Source of the DNA: Defluviitaleaceae bacterium
GTDB lineage: Bacteria > Bacillota > Clostridia > Lachnospirales > WQUN01
Assembly: GCA_009783395.1 (NCBI GenBank)
Contig: WRHA01000310.1
Coordinates: 1 to 6,662, forward strand
Length of the DNA: 6,662 nucleotides
Direction of reading: 5' to 3'
Under the pieces are notes generated by a model. That model had not been told where the DNA came from. It was given only the letters and a program-made list of their open reading frames with translations, and did not search any database. Both the position numbers and the translations under genes were made by a program. Shown here piece by piece: positions 1 through 5,496 of the stretch (within the stretch, counting starts at the first letter, position 1; each line of letters opens with the position of its first letter).

Positions 1-417
1 TGCACGGCGCACAACGCCCGCTTCAATCAGCGAATCAATAAATCGCACGGTTGGCGCGGCGGAAATGTCCGCCAAAATTCCTGCCGGAATCCCGGCACCT
101 CCCCGATTTTTAAGCCGCTCGTCAACCAGAAATTTTGACGCAATCGACTCGATTTCCTCTCCGCCGAAAATCCTGTTTATGTAAAACCGCAAATCATTTT
201 CTTCCGCCAAAACGGGAACAACAAACAATCCCGTCACATCCGCCAAGTCCCTGACCCTCGCAACATTTTTCGGCTCTGTCATCGCAACATACAAATGCTC
301 GCCGTCTGCGCGATACGGGAGCGCGAGAAATTTTAAGGCGTACTCGTGTCCCAAAATCCGCGCAGTGTTTAAGTCGATCTCGACTTCCGCAAGGCGAACG
401 CATTTAGCATTGTCCAT
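1..417 (-). CDS. GspE/PilB-type secretion or pilus ATPase, N-terminal part (cut by left window edge)
   Basis: This is the first 139 residues of a protein that continues beyond base 1. The visible part matches the N-terminal domain of type II secretion and type IV pilus assembly ATPases (T2SSE_N). It opens with VEIDLNTARILGHEYAL (residues 12-28), continues with the ALP and LYVAMTEPKNV strand pattern (32-52), then DLADVTGLFVVPVLAEEND (57-75) and INRIFGG (80-86). Residues about 124-139 (AAPTVRFIDSLIEAG, then VVRRA) correspond to the segment just before the conserved SDIHIEP-like box of full-length ATPases. The catalytic Walker motifs lie outside the window. The family powers assembly of pilin-like fibres from the cytoplasmic face of the inner membrane. 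ATG at 415-417 is preceded by GAGGAGA (424-430) with a 6-nt spacer. The gene starts 29 nt after the rimM stop, so co-transcription is likely. Whether it serves a pilus, a competence machine or secretion cannot be decided here. Confidence 0.85.
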   Translation of the reverse strand, partial: MDNAKCVRLAEVEIDLNTARILGHEYALKFLALPYRADGEHLYVAMTEPKNVARVRDLADVTGLFVVPVLAEENDLRFYINRIFGGEEIESIASKFLVDERLKNRGGAGIPAGILADISAAPTVRFIDSLIEAGVVRRA

Positions 418-446
418 TTGGCATCTCCTCGTCTTTCGGCAGTCGC

Positions 447-968
447 CTATGCAAAAAGCTCCCGCAACCCGTCGGCAAGTCGCAAAATAATTTTCCCTTC
501 CGCAAGTGAAACTTTTTTCACAAAATCCTTCACTGCGGGAACCATAAACTCCGTTTCGCCGGAAACTACATACACGTCGTTCGCGCCTGTCGGAAAAACT
601 CGCGAAATCTCACCCAAAAATTCGCCTTCTTCCGTCTCCGCACGAAGCCCGATTAAATCGCGGACGTAAAATTCATCACCACCAAGGGGCAGGGCTTGTG
701 ACTCGTCCACGCAAATAATCGCGCCGATCAGCTCCTCCGCCGCGTTTCTTGTGTCTATGCCGTCGAATTTTATAATTACGATATTTTTTTGCAAGCGCGC
801 ATTTGAAATTCTCAAAACACTCATGACTTCGTTTGCATTTTTTAGTTTTACGTCCTCGCCGATAAGTTTGTCGAATCGAGAAGGGTCATCTGTTGTCGGG
901 AAAACGCGAACTTCGCCGCGAATCCCCTGCGCTTTTGTGATTTTACCGATTTCAAAAATTGCAACCAC
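447..968 (-). CDS. rimM: Ribosome maturation factor RimM
   Basis: RimM binds ribosomal protein uS19 and helps mature the 3' (head) domain of 16S rRNA in the 30S subunit. The protein shows the diagnostic N-terminal RimM block IGKITKAQGIRGEVRVFP (residues 7-24 counted from the GTG), followed by the TTDDPSRF segment. A C-terminal PRC-barrel domain follows, with GGDEFYVRDLIGL, then GANDVYVV, and finally MVPAVKDFVKKV with an IILRLADGL end. The length of 173 aa is normal for the family. The start is uncertain. GTG at 966-968 is the only nearby in-frame canonical start, but it lies inside an AAGGCGGTG ribosome binding site that is ideally spaced for the in-frame ATT at 957-959, giving 170 aa (see findings). 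In many bacteria rimM sits between rpsP and trmD. Here it is divergent from a PHP gene and followed by a GspE/PilB-like gene. Confidence 0.95.
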   Translation of the reverse strand: MVAIFEIGKITKAQGIRGEVRVFPTTDDPSRFDKLIGEDVKLKNANEVMSVLRISNARLQKNIVIIKFDGIDTRNAAEELIGAIICVDESQALPLGGDEFYVRDLIGLRAETEEGEFLGEISRVFPTGANDVYVVSGETEFMVPAVKDFVKKVSLAEGKIILRLADGLRELFA

Positions 969-988
969 CGCCTTGTACGCGCTATAAT
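959..988 (+). promoter_or_regulatory. Promoter of the PHP-phosphatase gene (rightward)
   Basis: TTGCAA (959-964), an 18-nt spacer and a consensus TATAAT (983-988) form a sigma-A promoter. Its -35 box lies at the very start of the rimM coding sequence. Transcription would begin near 995, just ahead of the GGAGG at 1000-1004. Confidence 0.6.
966..974 (-). promoter_or_regulatory. Ribosome binding site of rimM that questions the start codon
   Basis: On the minus strand the sequence AAGGCGGTG differs from the consensus AAGGAGGTG at a single base. It contains the GTG that would otherwise be the rimM start, and it lies 6 nt (8 nt from the GGCGG core) ahead of an in-frame ATT at 957-959. No other Shine-Dalgarno-like stretch is seen just upstream of the GTG. 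Confidence 0.6.
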
Positions 989-1012
989 ATAAGAGAAACG
1001 GAGGTTTTACAA
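984..1012 (-). promoter_or_regulatory. Promoter of rimM (leftward)
   Basis: Reading leftward, a -35 like TTGTAA (1007-1012), a 17-nt spacer and a -10 TATTAT (984-989) fit a sigma-A promoter. The predicted transcript would start near 977, leaving a leader of only about 9 nt to the GTG or 18 nt to the ATT. The -10 hexamer overlaps the -10 of the rightward PHP promoter on the opposite strand. Confidence 0.55.
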
Positions 1013-1738
1013 ATGAATTTCGTCCTGGACGTACATTGTCACACGATAAACAGCGGCCACGCATACAGCACAATCACCGAAAACGCGGCGCACGCCGCAA
1101 AAATCGGGCTTGAATATATCGGAATTTCCGACCACGCGCCTGCAATGCCCGGCGCGGCATGTTTGTATAATTTTACAAATTTGTGGAGCTTGCCTGATGT
1201 AATACATGGCGTGCGTGTGTTTAAGGGCGCGGAGTGCAATATTTTGGAGGAGGGCAAGCTGGATTTGAAGGCGGATTTGCTTGCAAAAATGGAGTTTGTT
1301 ATTGCGTCGCTTCATCGCGGCACGTTTCCTCCGTCGGACAAAGCGAATCACACTCGCGCAGTAGTTTCCGCAATAGAAAACAATCGCGACATGCATATTT
1401 TGGGGCATCCCGGCGACTGCTTCTTCGATATCGATATCGAGGCCGTCGTATCTGCCGCATCACGCACGAACACTATTATTGAGATAAACAATCAGTCGCT
1501 TAACCCGCGCTCTTATCGCTACAACGGCAGTGCAACCATCGAAAAAATCCTGCAGTTATGTAAAAAAATGCACGTCCCGGTGCTCGCATCGTCGGACGCA
1601 CATTATGCAACGCATGTGGGCGAGGTGTCTCACGCAAAAGCATTAATCGAAGCCTCCGGCATCGACGAAGAGCTTGTTATAAACACGAGTGTCGAAAGAT
1701 TTTTGGCGGCGATTGCAAAAAAAAGGGAGCTTTTTTAG
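1013..1738 (+). CDS. PHP-domain phosphatase, YcdX-like
   Basis: This 241-aa metal-dependent hydrolase belongs to the PHP superfamily. Its motifs follow the usual order: HCH at residues 8-10, SDH at 39-41, a metal-ligand glutamate in GAECN (E74), SLH at 99-101, GHPGD at 131-135 and SSDAH at 193-197. Together they give the metal ligands expected of a trinuclear site. Length and motif spacing fit the YcdX subgroup better than polymerase-associated PHP domains or the longer HisK-type histidinol phosphatases. The family hydrolyses phosphoesters in the cytoplasm; the physiological substrate is not predictable from sequence. The ATG at 1013 was chosen because GGAGG at 1000-1004 lies 8 nt ahead; an upstream TTG at 959 would begin within the promoter. 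The gene is monocistronic in the window, divergent from rimM and convergent with the PilZ gene. Confidence 0.9.
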   Translation: MNFVLDVHCHTINSGHAYSTITENAAHAAKIGLEYIGISDHAPAMPGAACLYNFTNLWSLPDVIHGVRVFKGAECNILEEGKLDLKADLLAKMEFVIASLHRGTFPPSDKANHTRAVVSAIENNRDMHILGHPGDCFFDIDIEAVVSAASRTNTIIEINNQSLNPRSYRYNGSATIEKILQLCKKMHVPVLASSDAHYATHVGEVSHAKALIEASGIDEELVINTSVERFLAAIAKKRELF

Positions 1739-1743
1739 CTCCC
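1717..1743 (-). terminator. Intrinsic terminator of the PilZ transcript
   Basis: Read leftward, the stem GGGAGCT (1737-1743 side) pairs with AGCTCCC (1725-1731 side) around a 5-nt A loop, followed by eight T residues (1724-1717). This is a textbook rho-independent terminator for the leftward metallopeptidase-PilZ transcript. It lies within the last codons of the convergent PHP gene. For rightward transcription the same hairpin has no U-tract; only a weak CGCG/CGCG stem (1743-1759) followed by TTTT is seen there. Confidence 0.8.
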
Positions 1744-1761
1744 GCGGCGTGATAGCGCGTT

Positions 1762-2400
1762 TTACCTTGCACGTGATTTTTGTTGTTCGTTGTGTACATA
1801 TTTTATTACTTTTTCCGTTTCGGCATTGGTTAGGCCGACAAATTCGATGCCGTGTTGCCAATTGTATTTTGCTTCTTCGGGCACCTCTCGTTTTGACAAA
1901 ATTGTACCGTAAACCCAAAACTTTTCGTCGATCATCGGCAGCTGGAGCTGTACAAGATGTGTCGGGTTAATCTCTTCGACTGTAAGAAGGCGAATCCCGC
2001 CGCTGGAAATGTCGCGGATAAATCCTTTGTGAGGCATGACTATTTCGCCATCAATGGTTGTAAATTCGATGTCGACGCCGCAGGCGAGGCGGAACGATTG
2101 CCTGCGTTGGATTTTTTTGGCTTCGCCCGACGTTTGAAACAGCATGAAATCGAAATCGCCCTTTTTAATAAACCCACGCATTACGCCGGAAAAGCTAAAA
2201 ACACCTCGCTCTGTAAAGAAACGCAATGTATACGGCCGCCCGGCCGCAAGGCGTACTTCCTTGCCGCCAAGGCGCATGATGTCCAAAAGTACGCATTGTC
2301 GTTCCTCCATAACGCTGTTTACCGTTGTTATGTATGGCATGTCGTTAAGCTCGTTTTTCACCTCAACACGTGTTCTGTCGGCAATGAATCTCAATGACAC
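1762..2400 (-). CDS. YcgR-like PilZ-domain c-di-GMP receptor
   Basis: This 212-aa cytoplasmic protein has an N-terminal YcgR-type beta domain (about residues 10-90, with TVNSVMEERQCVLLD and a SFSGVMRGF strand) followed by a PilZ domain (about 97-205). The PilZ c-di-GMP motifs are intact: RxxxR within RRQSFR (99-104) and DxSxxG within RDISSGGIRL (129-138), so ligand binding is expected. YcgR-type proteins act as flagellar brakes or as regulators of other surface machinery. Start: GTG at 2398-2400 with AAGGGGG (2408-2414) 7 nt upstream. It begins 30 nt after the metallopeptidase stop, so the two are probably co-transcribed and end at the terminator at 1717-1743. No flagellar genes are visible in the window, so the downstream target is unknown. 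Confidence 0.9.
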   Translation of the reverse strand: MSLRFIADRTRVEVKNELNDMPYITTVNSVMEERQCVLLDIMRLGGKEVRLAAGRPYTLRFFTERGVFSFSGVMRGFIKKGDFDFMLFQTSGEAKKIQRRQSFRLACGVDIEFTTIDGEIVMPHKGFIRDISSGGIRLLTVEEINPTHLVQLQLPMIDEKFWVYGTILSKREVPEEAKYNWQHGIEFVGLTNAETEKVIKYVHNEQQKSRAR

Positions 2401-2430
2401 GGCAAAACCCCCTTAGAAAAATTGCGTTCA

Positions 2431-2784
2431 TTATAACCCGAGCATCTCCGCTTTGTCTATCTCATCTTGAATTTCGAGCGATTTATCTCCGGCAAGATCT
2501 TCCAGGTGGTGAGTAAGCTCATGGTGCAACACCCGCTTTAATTCGCGGCGAAATTTTTGCGGCGAATAGCCGTAAACCTCAACCATCGAGCCATAATGCA
2601 CGGTGATGTATCGCCCGAGGCCGTGGGGTTCGCGGTGGTATTGTCCCAAAATAATAAGCCCGTTTTCATCGTAAAGCCTTTGCTCCGTAAGCACATATCC
2701 GCCATTCAGCCCGTCAAAAATTTCCGGCGGCAACGCGTCGGCAATTTCGTCGAGGGCGATTGCCGCATCTTCAAATGATAGCAT
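2431..2784 (-). CDS. Small zincin-like metallopeptidase family protein
   Basis: This 117-aa protein contains the zinc-binding motif HELTHH (residues 88-93: H88, E89, H92) followed by LEDLAGD. It fits the short minimal-zincin group, with LDEIADALPPEIFDGLNGGY at 11-30, ILGQYHREPHGLGRYI at 45-60 and YGSMVEVYGY at 64-73. No signal peptide or membrane segment is seen, so it is probably cytoplasmic. The substrate is unknown. Start: ATG at 2782-2784, with GGAGA at 2794-2798 about 9 nt upstream. An in-frame extension to 2838 would run through the perfect palindrome at 2802-2844 and has no family support. It is the first gene of a leftward pair with the PilZ gene. Confidence 0.85.
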   Translation of the reverse strand: MLSFEDAAIALDEIADALPPEIFDGLNGGYVLTEQRLYDENGLIILGQYHREPHGLGRYITVHYGSMVEVYGYSPQKFRRELKRVLHHELTHHLEDLAGDKSLEIQDEIDKAEMLGL

Positions 2785-2801
2785 TTTAAAATTTCTCCAT
2801 G

Positions 2802-2844
2802 AAAATTTTGGTGCGGGTAGTGTCACTACCCGCACCAAAATTTT
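2802..2844. repeat. 43-bp perfect palindrome forming a strong hairpin
   Basis: Two 21-nt arms (2802-2822 and 2824-2844) are exact inverted complements around T2823. The RNA can form a 20-bp stem with a 3-nt loop. The core GGTGCGGGTAGTG is GC-rich and is flanked by AAAATTTT blocks. Read rightward it is followed by a T-run (2841-2848), so it has the form of an intrinsic terminator, yet no rightward gene precedes it. Read leftward it begins almost exactly at the predicted transcription start of the metallopeptidase gene and ends 3 nt before the GGAG of its ribosome binding site. It may be a 5' mRNA hairpin, a terminator of antisense transcription, or both. Confidence 0.8.
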
Positions 2845-2850
2845 TTTTCT

Positions 2851-2879
2851 ATAATATCGCAGTTCGTTGAAAAATCCAA
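2851..2879 (-). promoter_or_regulatory. Possible promoter of the metallopeptidase-PilZ pair (leftward)
   Basis: TTGGAT (2874-2879 on the minus strand), a 17-nt spacer and TATTAT (2851-2856) resemble a sigma-A promoter with a weak -35. Transcription would start near 2844, at the outer edge of the palindrome. Its -35 overlaps the -35/spacer of the rightward promoter. Confidence 0.45.
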
Positions 2880-2895
2880 TGCCATTGGCTATAAT
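2867..2895 (+). promoter_or_regulatory. Strong promoter of the GNAT-like/DUF5717-like pair (rightward)
   Basis: TTGAAA (2867-2872), exactly 17 nt, then consensus TATAAT (2890-2895). This is the best promoter match in the window. Transcription would start near 2902, so the leader is very short and consists of little more than the AGGAGG at 2902-2907. Confidence 0.75.
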
Positions 2896-2914
2896 CTGAG
2901 CAGGAGGCGTTTAG

Positions 2915-3427
2915 ATGCTGGAGATTAACGATTATTCAAACCGCAGGGGCGTGATTGTCCCCATGTTGCCGAAAATTCACGCGATGCTTGTGGAAAATGC
3001 GACGCGTGACAAATTGGCGAGCCTCGAGCCGCCGGAGCATCTTATTGTGTGGTCGCAAAAGATGCGAAAAGTACTTACGGATGTAAGCCGACGGTTTTTT
3101 GTTGCACAAGACGGCGGATTCTTGGCAGGAATTTTCTTCTATCGCTACGAAGGCGAGAAAATTTTTATCGAGGACGTGCAGATCGCTTGGGCTTTTAGAA
3201 ACAATCCCGGCGTAATCGACGGTTTTCTCCAACGCTTCGATTACGACCAAGGCACAAAGGACGCAACCTTTTTCGCAAGCGAACGCATTAAATCCGAGGC
3301 CGACAAGGAAATGCTTGCCTCAAAAGGATTCAAAAAGGAGCTTGAGGACGGCTGGGAAAGGCTCGGCACATATTCGCAGGCGGTCGCGGCAATTAAACTG
3401 CGCTACAATCGGAGCGTGAGCATTTGA
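2915..3427 (+). CDS. GNAT-like protein, probably degenerate acetyltransferase fold
   Basis: This 170-aa protein resembles a GNAT N-acetyltransferase only in secondary-structure order. An N-terminal helical stretch (about 18-58) is followed by the strand pair RRFFVAQDGGFLAGIFFY (59-76), a strand KIFIEDVQIAW (82-92), a helix GVIDGFLQRFDY (99-110), a strand ATFFAS (117-122) and a final AxKGFK-type turn (134-140). The acetyl-CoA pyrophosphate loop (Q/RxxGxG/A) that should follow the DVQI strand is not recognisable; the residues there are AWAFRNNPGV. It may therefore be catalytically inactive or only distantly related. Start: ATG at 2915 with AGGAGG (2902-2907) 7 nt upstream. Its TGA overlaps the TTG start of the next gene by 4 nt, which indicates translational coupling and a shared task with that protein. 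Function not known. Confidence 0.75.
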   Translation: MLEINDYSNRRGVIVPMLPKIHAMLVENATRDKLASLEPPEHLIVWSQKMRKVLTDVSRRFFVAQDGGFLAGIFFYRYEGEKIFIEDVQIAWAFRNNPGVIDGFLQRFDYDQGTKDATFFASERIKSEADKEMLASKGFKKELEDGWERLGTYSQAVAAIKLRYNRSVSI

Positions 3428-4584
3428 GTGAAAAATATGAACTCCCCTTACCGGCTCTTTCCGCCGACACAACCGCTGTTTTTATCGAAACAACGGACAC
3501 GTACACGGGGCGATTTCATATAAAAAACACGGGCGGCGGCGTGCTTAGGGGTGAAATTCTTTCGCGCCTGAGCGGGCTTACTTTCGAGCCGCAAAAATTT
3601 GAGGGAAACACAACGATTACTTACACATTTAACGCGCAGACAGCAGGGCTCGACATTGGCGAGAGCGTTATGTCGCGCTTTTTTATTACAACAAACGGCG
3701 GAGAGGCAGAAATCCCCGTAACCGCAAAGCTTACAAAAATGTCGATAACAACGCCCGACGGCAATACCATTGCAAACATCTCCGATTTTTACGATTATTC
3801 ACTCAGCCACCCCGCGCAGGCACGGCGAATGTTTACCGACAGCGAGTTTTACATGCTGCTTCTTGCGACGGGCTACAAATATATGGAAGTTTACGAATCG
3901 TTGCACAAGGACGCAAACCGCGAACGCGCAATGGACAATTTTTTTGTGCTGTCCGGCCTTAAAGGGCGGACGTGGCTTGAGATTGCGGGAGAAGAGCGGC
4001 ACGAATTTTCGCGAACCCCCGACGATAACGAAAAAATTTCGGGGGAGATAATTTTAACAAAATCCGACGGCGGTTATGTCGAGGCGCCCCTTAGTTTTTC
4101 CGCGCCGTGGCTTTCGTTTTCGTCCGGCAAGCTTGCCGCGTCCGATTTCGACGAAACAAACACCGCCGCCATTACTTTCACCATCGATCCCGCGAAAATT
4201 AAGGGAAACATCGCCCGCGAAGAGATTATAATCGGCACAGACGTTGCCAGATGCTCTGCCGAAATAATTTACCGCCGACTGCCGCCCTTTGTTTTTCGCA
4301 TGAATCGCAGCACATATCGATACTCCGACCGCGGCACAATTGAAGTCACAAACAACACCGGCGAACCCGCCCGCCTGGAAATCTTTTGCCCCGAAAACTA
4401 TGTACGTTTCGCCGCCACGACGTATAAAATCCCCGCACGCGGCGAAATCCCGTTTGACATAAAGCTGTCCGCGTTTACAAACGCGCAAATGTTTTTCCGA
4501 AAACTACCGTTCATGAAGGCGAACATAGAAATAAAATGCGGCGATTTTAAAAAAATCCTCCCCCTAACCGTCGGAGAATGGTAG
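3424..4584 (+). CDS. Short DUF5717-like beta-sandwich protein
   Basis: This 386-aa protein has no visible signal peptide or membrane helix. Its N-terminal region resembles the start of DUF5717 proteins of clostridia: a beta-sandwich segment (about 8-107, including TYTGRFHIKNTGGGVLRGEI at 26-45 and FEPQKFEGNTTITYTF), a helical segment (about 116-180, with the FYDYSLSHPAQARRMFTDSEF and AMDNFFVL pattern), then two further Ig-like beta segments (about 203-283 and 287-386). The DUF5717 proteins I recall are roughly three times longer, with a long C-terminal part, so this looks like a minimal or divergent relative; that is from memory and unverified. Start: TTG at 3424-3426, preceded by GGAG at 3412-3415 with 8-nt spacing and overlapping the upstream stop as TTGA. 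Its last 21 bases overlap the end of the convergent HEPN gene. Function unknown; the Ig-like segments suggest binding or scaffolding. Confidence 0.7.
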   Translation: MSEKYELPLPALSADTTAVFIETTDTYTGRFHIKNTGGGVLRGEILSRLSGLTFEPQKFEGNTTITYTFNAQTAGLDIGESVMSRFFITTNGGEAEIPVTAKLTKMSITTPDGNTIANISDFYDYSLSHPAQARRMFTDSEFYMLLLATGYKYMEVYESLHKDANRERAMDNFFVLSGLKGRTWLEIAGEERHEFSRTPDDNEKISGEIILTKSDGGYVEAPLSFSAPWLSFSSGKLAASDFDETNTAAITFTIDPAKIKGNIAREEIIIGTDVARCSAEIIYRRLPPFVFRMNRSTYRYSDRGTIEVTNNTGEPARLEIFCPENYVRFAATTYKIPARGEIPFDIKLSAFTNAQMFFRKLPFMKANIEIKCGDFKKILPLTVGEW

Positions 4585-4995
4585 GCGTATCCGGGCGTGC
4601 TTCTTTTGCATGTCCTCTAGCGTGGATTGACACTCCGTGTCTACATATTTTTTTATCAATTCGGCATAGCCGATGAAGGCCTCTGCCAACTCTTTTGTGA
4701 AGATGGGGAAATTTTCCGAATTTGAGTAGCGTGAATCTTTGAAATATTTTCGGCTGAGTTTTGCTGCGTGACGAACGTGGTCTCTTCGTGGATAGCGACT
4801 TTCGATTACATCAACGATACCCAAATGGTTGTGACTCATTATAAGGCTGTCGCTTTGATTCATGCGAAACAAAACTGATTTGAGTAAAACATCAATTGCC
4901 AAAGTTGACATGTGTACGGACATACGATACAAGCCGTTTTCCTTGTTTAGCCTCGCCGCTTGTATCGGCTCATCAGACAGCCTGTAGTAATCCAT
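4564..4995 (-). CDS. HEPN-domain protein of an MNT/HEPN pair
   Basis: This 143-aa, mostly helical protein fits the HEPN family. It has a first long helix with RMSVHMSTLAIDVLLKSVL (residues 24-42), SHNHLGIVDVIE (54-65), and the typical AAKLSRKYFKDSRYSN block (77-92) followed by FTKELAEAFIGYAELIKKYV (99-118). HEPN proteins are often RNases or RNA binders and act as the toxin or effector beside an MNT nucleotidyltransferase. The canonical C-terminal Rx4-6H RNase motif is not seen after residue 90; the only Rx4H is R71-H76, inside the central region, where it may be coincidental. Start: ATG at 4993-4995 with AAGGAGTGA (5002-5010) upstream. It overlaps the MNT gene by 23 nt, so translation is probably coupled. 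A basic 20-residue tail (KKHARIRLPF) overlaps the DUF5717-like gene end. Confidence 0.8.
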   Translation of the reverse strand: MDYYRLSDEPIQAARLNKENGLYRMSVHMSTLAIDVLLKSVLFRMNQSDSLIMSHNHLGIVDVIESRYPRRDHVRHAAKLSRKYFKDSRYSNSENFPIFTKELAEAFIGYAELIKKYVDTECQSTLEDMQKKHARIRLPFSDG

Positions 4996-5362
4996 TCAAG
5001 CTCACTCCTTCTTCGGCAACTCGCCAATGAAGACTGCCGATGTCGTTTTTGTGTACATCAAAATAATTTCGATCAGAGACAAAAACATCGTTATCCACAC
5101 GATTTTCATTCTCGCGCCATCCGGGATAGACCGAGCAGTCATACAAATCAAAAAGTGTTTCGTCTCCGATTTTGTCGCCCACAGCCATAATATCTACATC
5201 GCTTTTTTCATGTGCATCGCCGCGTGCGCAACTTCCGAACAGGATAAACGCGTCGATTTTATCAAAAGTGCGGATTTTCTTTGCCTGTCGCAGAAATTCG
5301 GAAATAAAACGCTGATGTTTTAACGGTATGTTTAACTCTTGCAGGGTTGATATTGTTTTCAT
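4973..5362 (-). CDS. MNT-type minimal nucleotidyltransferase (putative antitoxin)
   Basis: This 129-aa protein carries the polymerase-beta-like nucleotidyltransferase signature FGSCARGDAHEKSDVDI (residues 42-58). The GS pair is at 43-44 and the metal-binding aspartates are D55 and D57. A third acidic ligand is likely D90 or D92 in NRVDNDVFV. The catalytic set therefore looks complete. In characterised MNT/HEPN pairs the MNT protein neutralises the HEPN toxin by transferring AMP residues to it; by analogy this is the likely role here. The C-terminus (HWRVAEEGVSLNGLL) is the usual helix after the core. Start: ATG at 5360-5362 with AGGAGGT (5368-5374) 6 nt upstream; a TTG two codons earlier overlaps that ribosome binding site. 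It precedes the HEPN gene in the same leftward operon. Confidence 0.88.
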   Translation of the reverse strand: MKTISTLQELNIPLKHQRFISEFLRQAKKIRTFDKIDAFILFGSCARGDAHEKSDVDIMAVGDKIGDETLFDLYDCSVYPGWRENENRVDNDVFVSDRNYFDVHKNDIGSLHWRVAEEGVSLNGLLQAV

Positions 5363-5496
5363 GATCAACCTCCTCGGCAGGCAAATTTTCTCACAACATA
5401 TTTAGGGAGAACAGTAACCGGCTTCGAGACGTAGTGTGCCGCCCCCCTCCGGATGTCCACGGTGCCCAATGCACGCTTGGCGTGCCGCTTGGCGTG
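5363..5496. other. Intergenic region between the GGDEF and MNT genes
   Basis: The 134 bp between the end of the GGDEF gene and the MNT start hold the MNT ribosome binding site at the left end and an apparently GC-rich block (about 5411-5497) at the right. I see no convincing promoter, no clear intrinsic terminator with a T-run and no supported open reading frame. The tandem repeat at 5474-5497 is listed separately. Confidence 0.5.

Noticed and set aside
969..1073. N-terminal extension of RimM from a TTG at 1073
   Set aside because: It runs through the PHP gene start and both promoters, and the extra 35 residues have no counterpart in RimM.
1957..2397. 146-aa rightward frame antisense to the PilZ gene
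   Set aside because: The opposite strand carries clear PilZ motifs and a ribosome binding site; the antisense frame shows neither.
2785..2838. N-terminal extension of the metallopeptidase to a start at 2838
   Set aside because: The 18 extra residues are the translated palindrome; the ATG at 2784 has an upstream GGAGA and matches family length.
2802..2848. Ordinary rho-independent terminator of a rightward gene
   Set aside because: The shape fits, but no rightward gene lies between 1739 and 2802; kept only as a possible antisense stop.
4054..4488. 144-aa leftward frame antisense to the DUF5717-like gene
   Set aside because: Cys/Gly-rich composition without domain features; the sense frame has a ribosome binding site and family resemblance.
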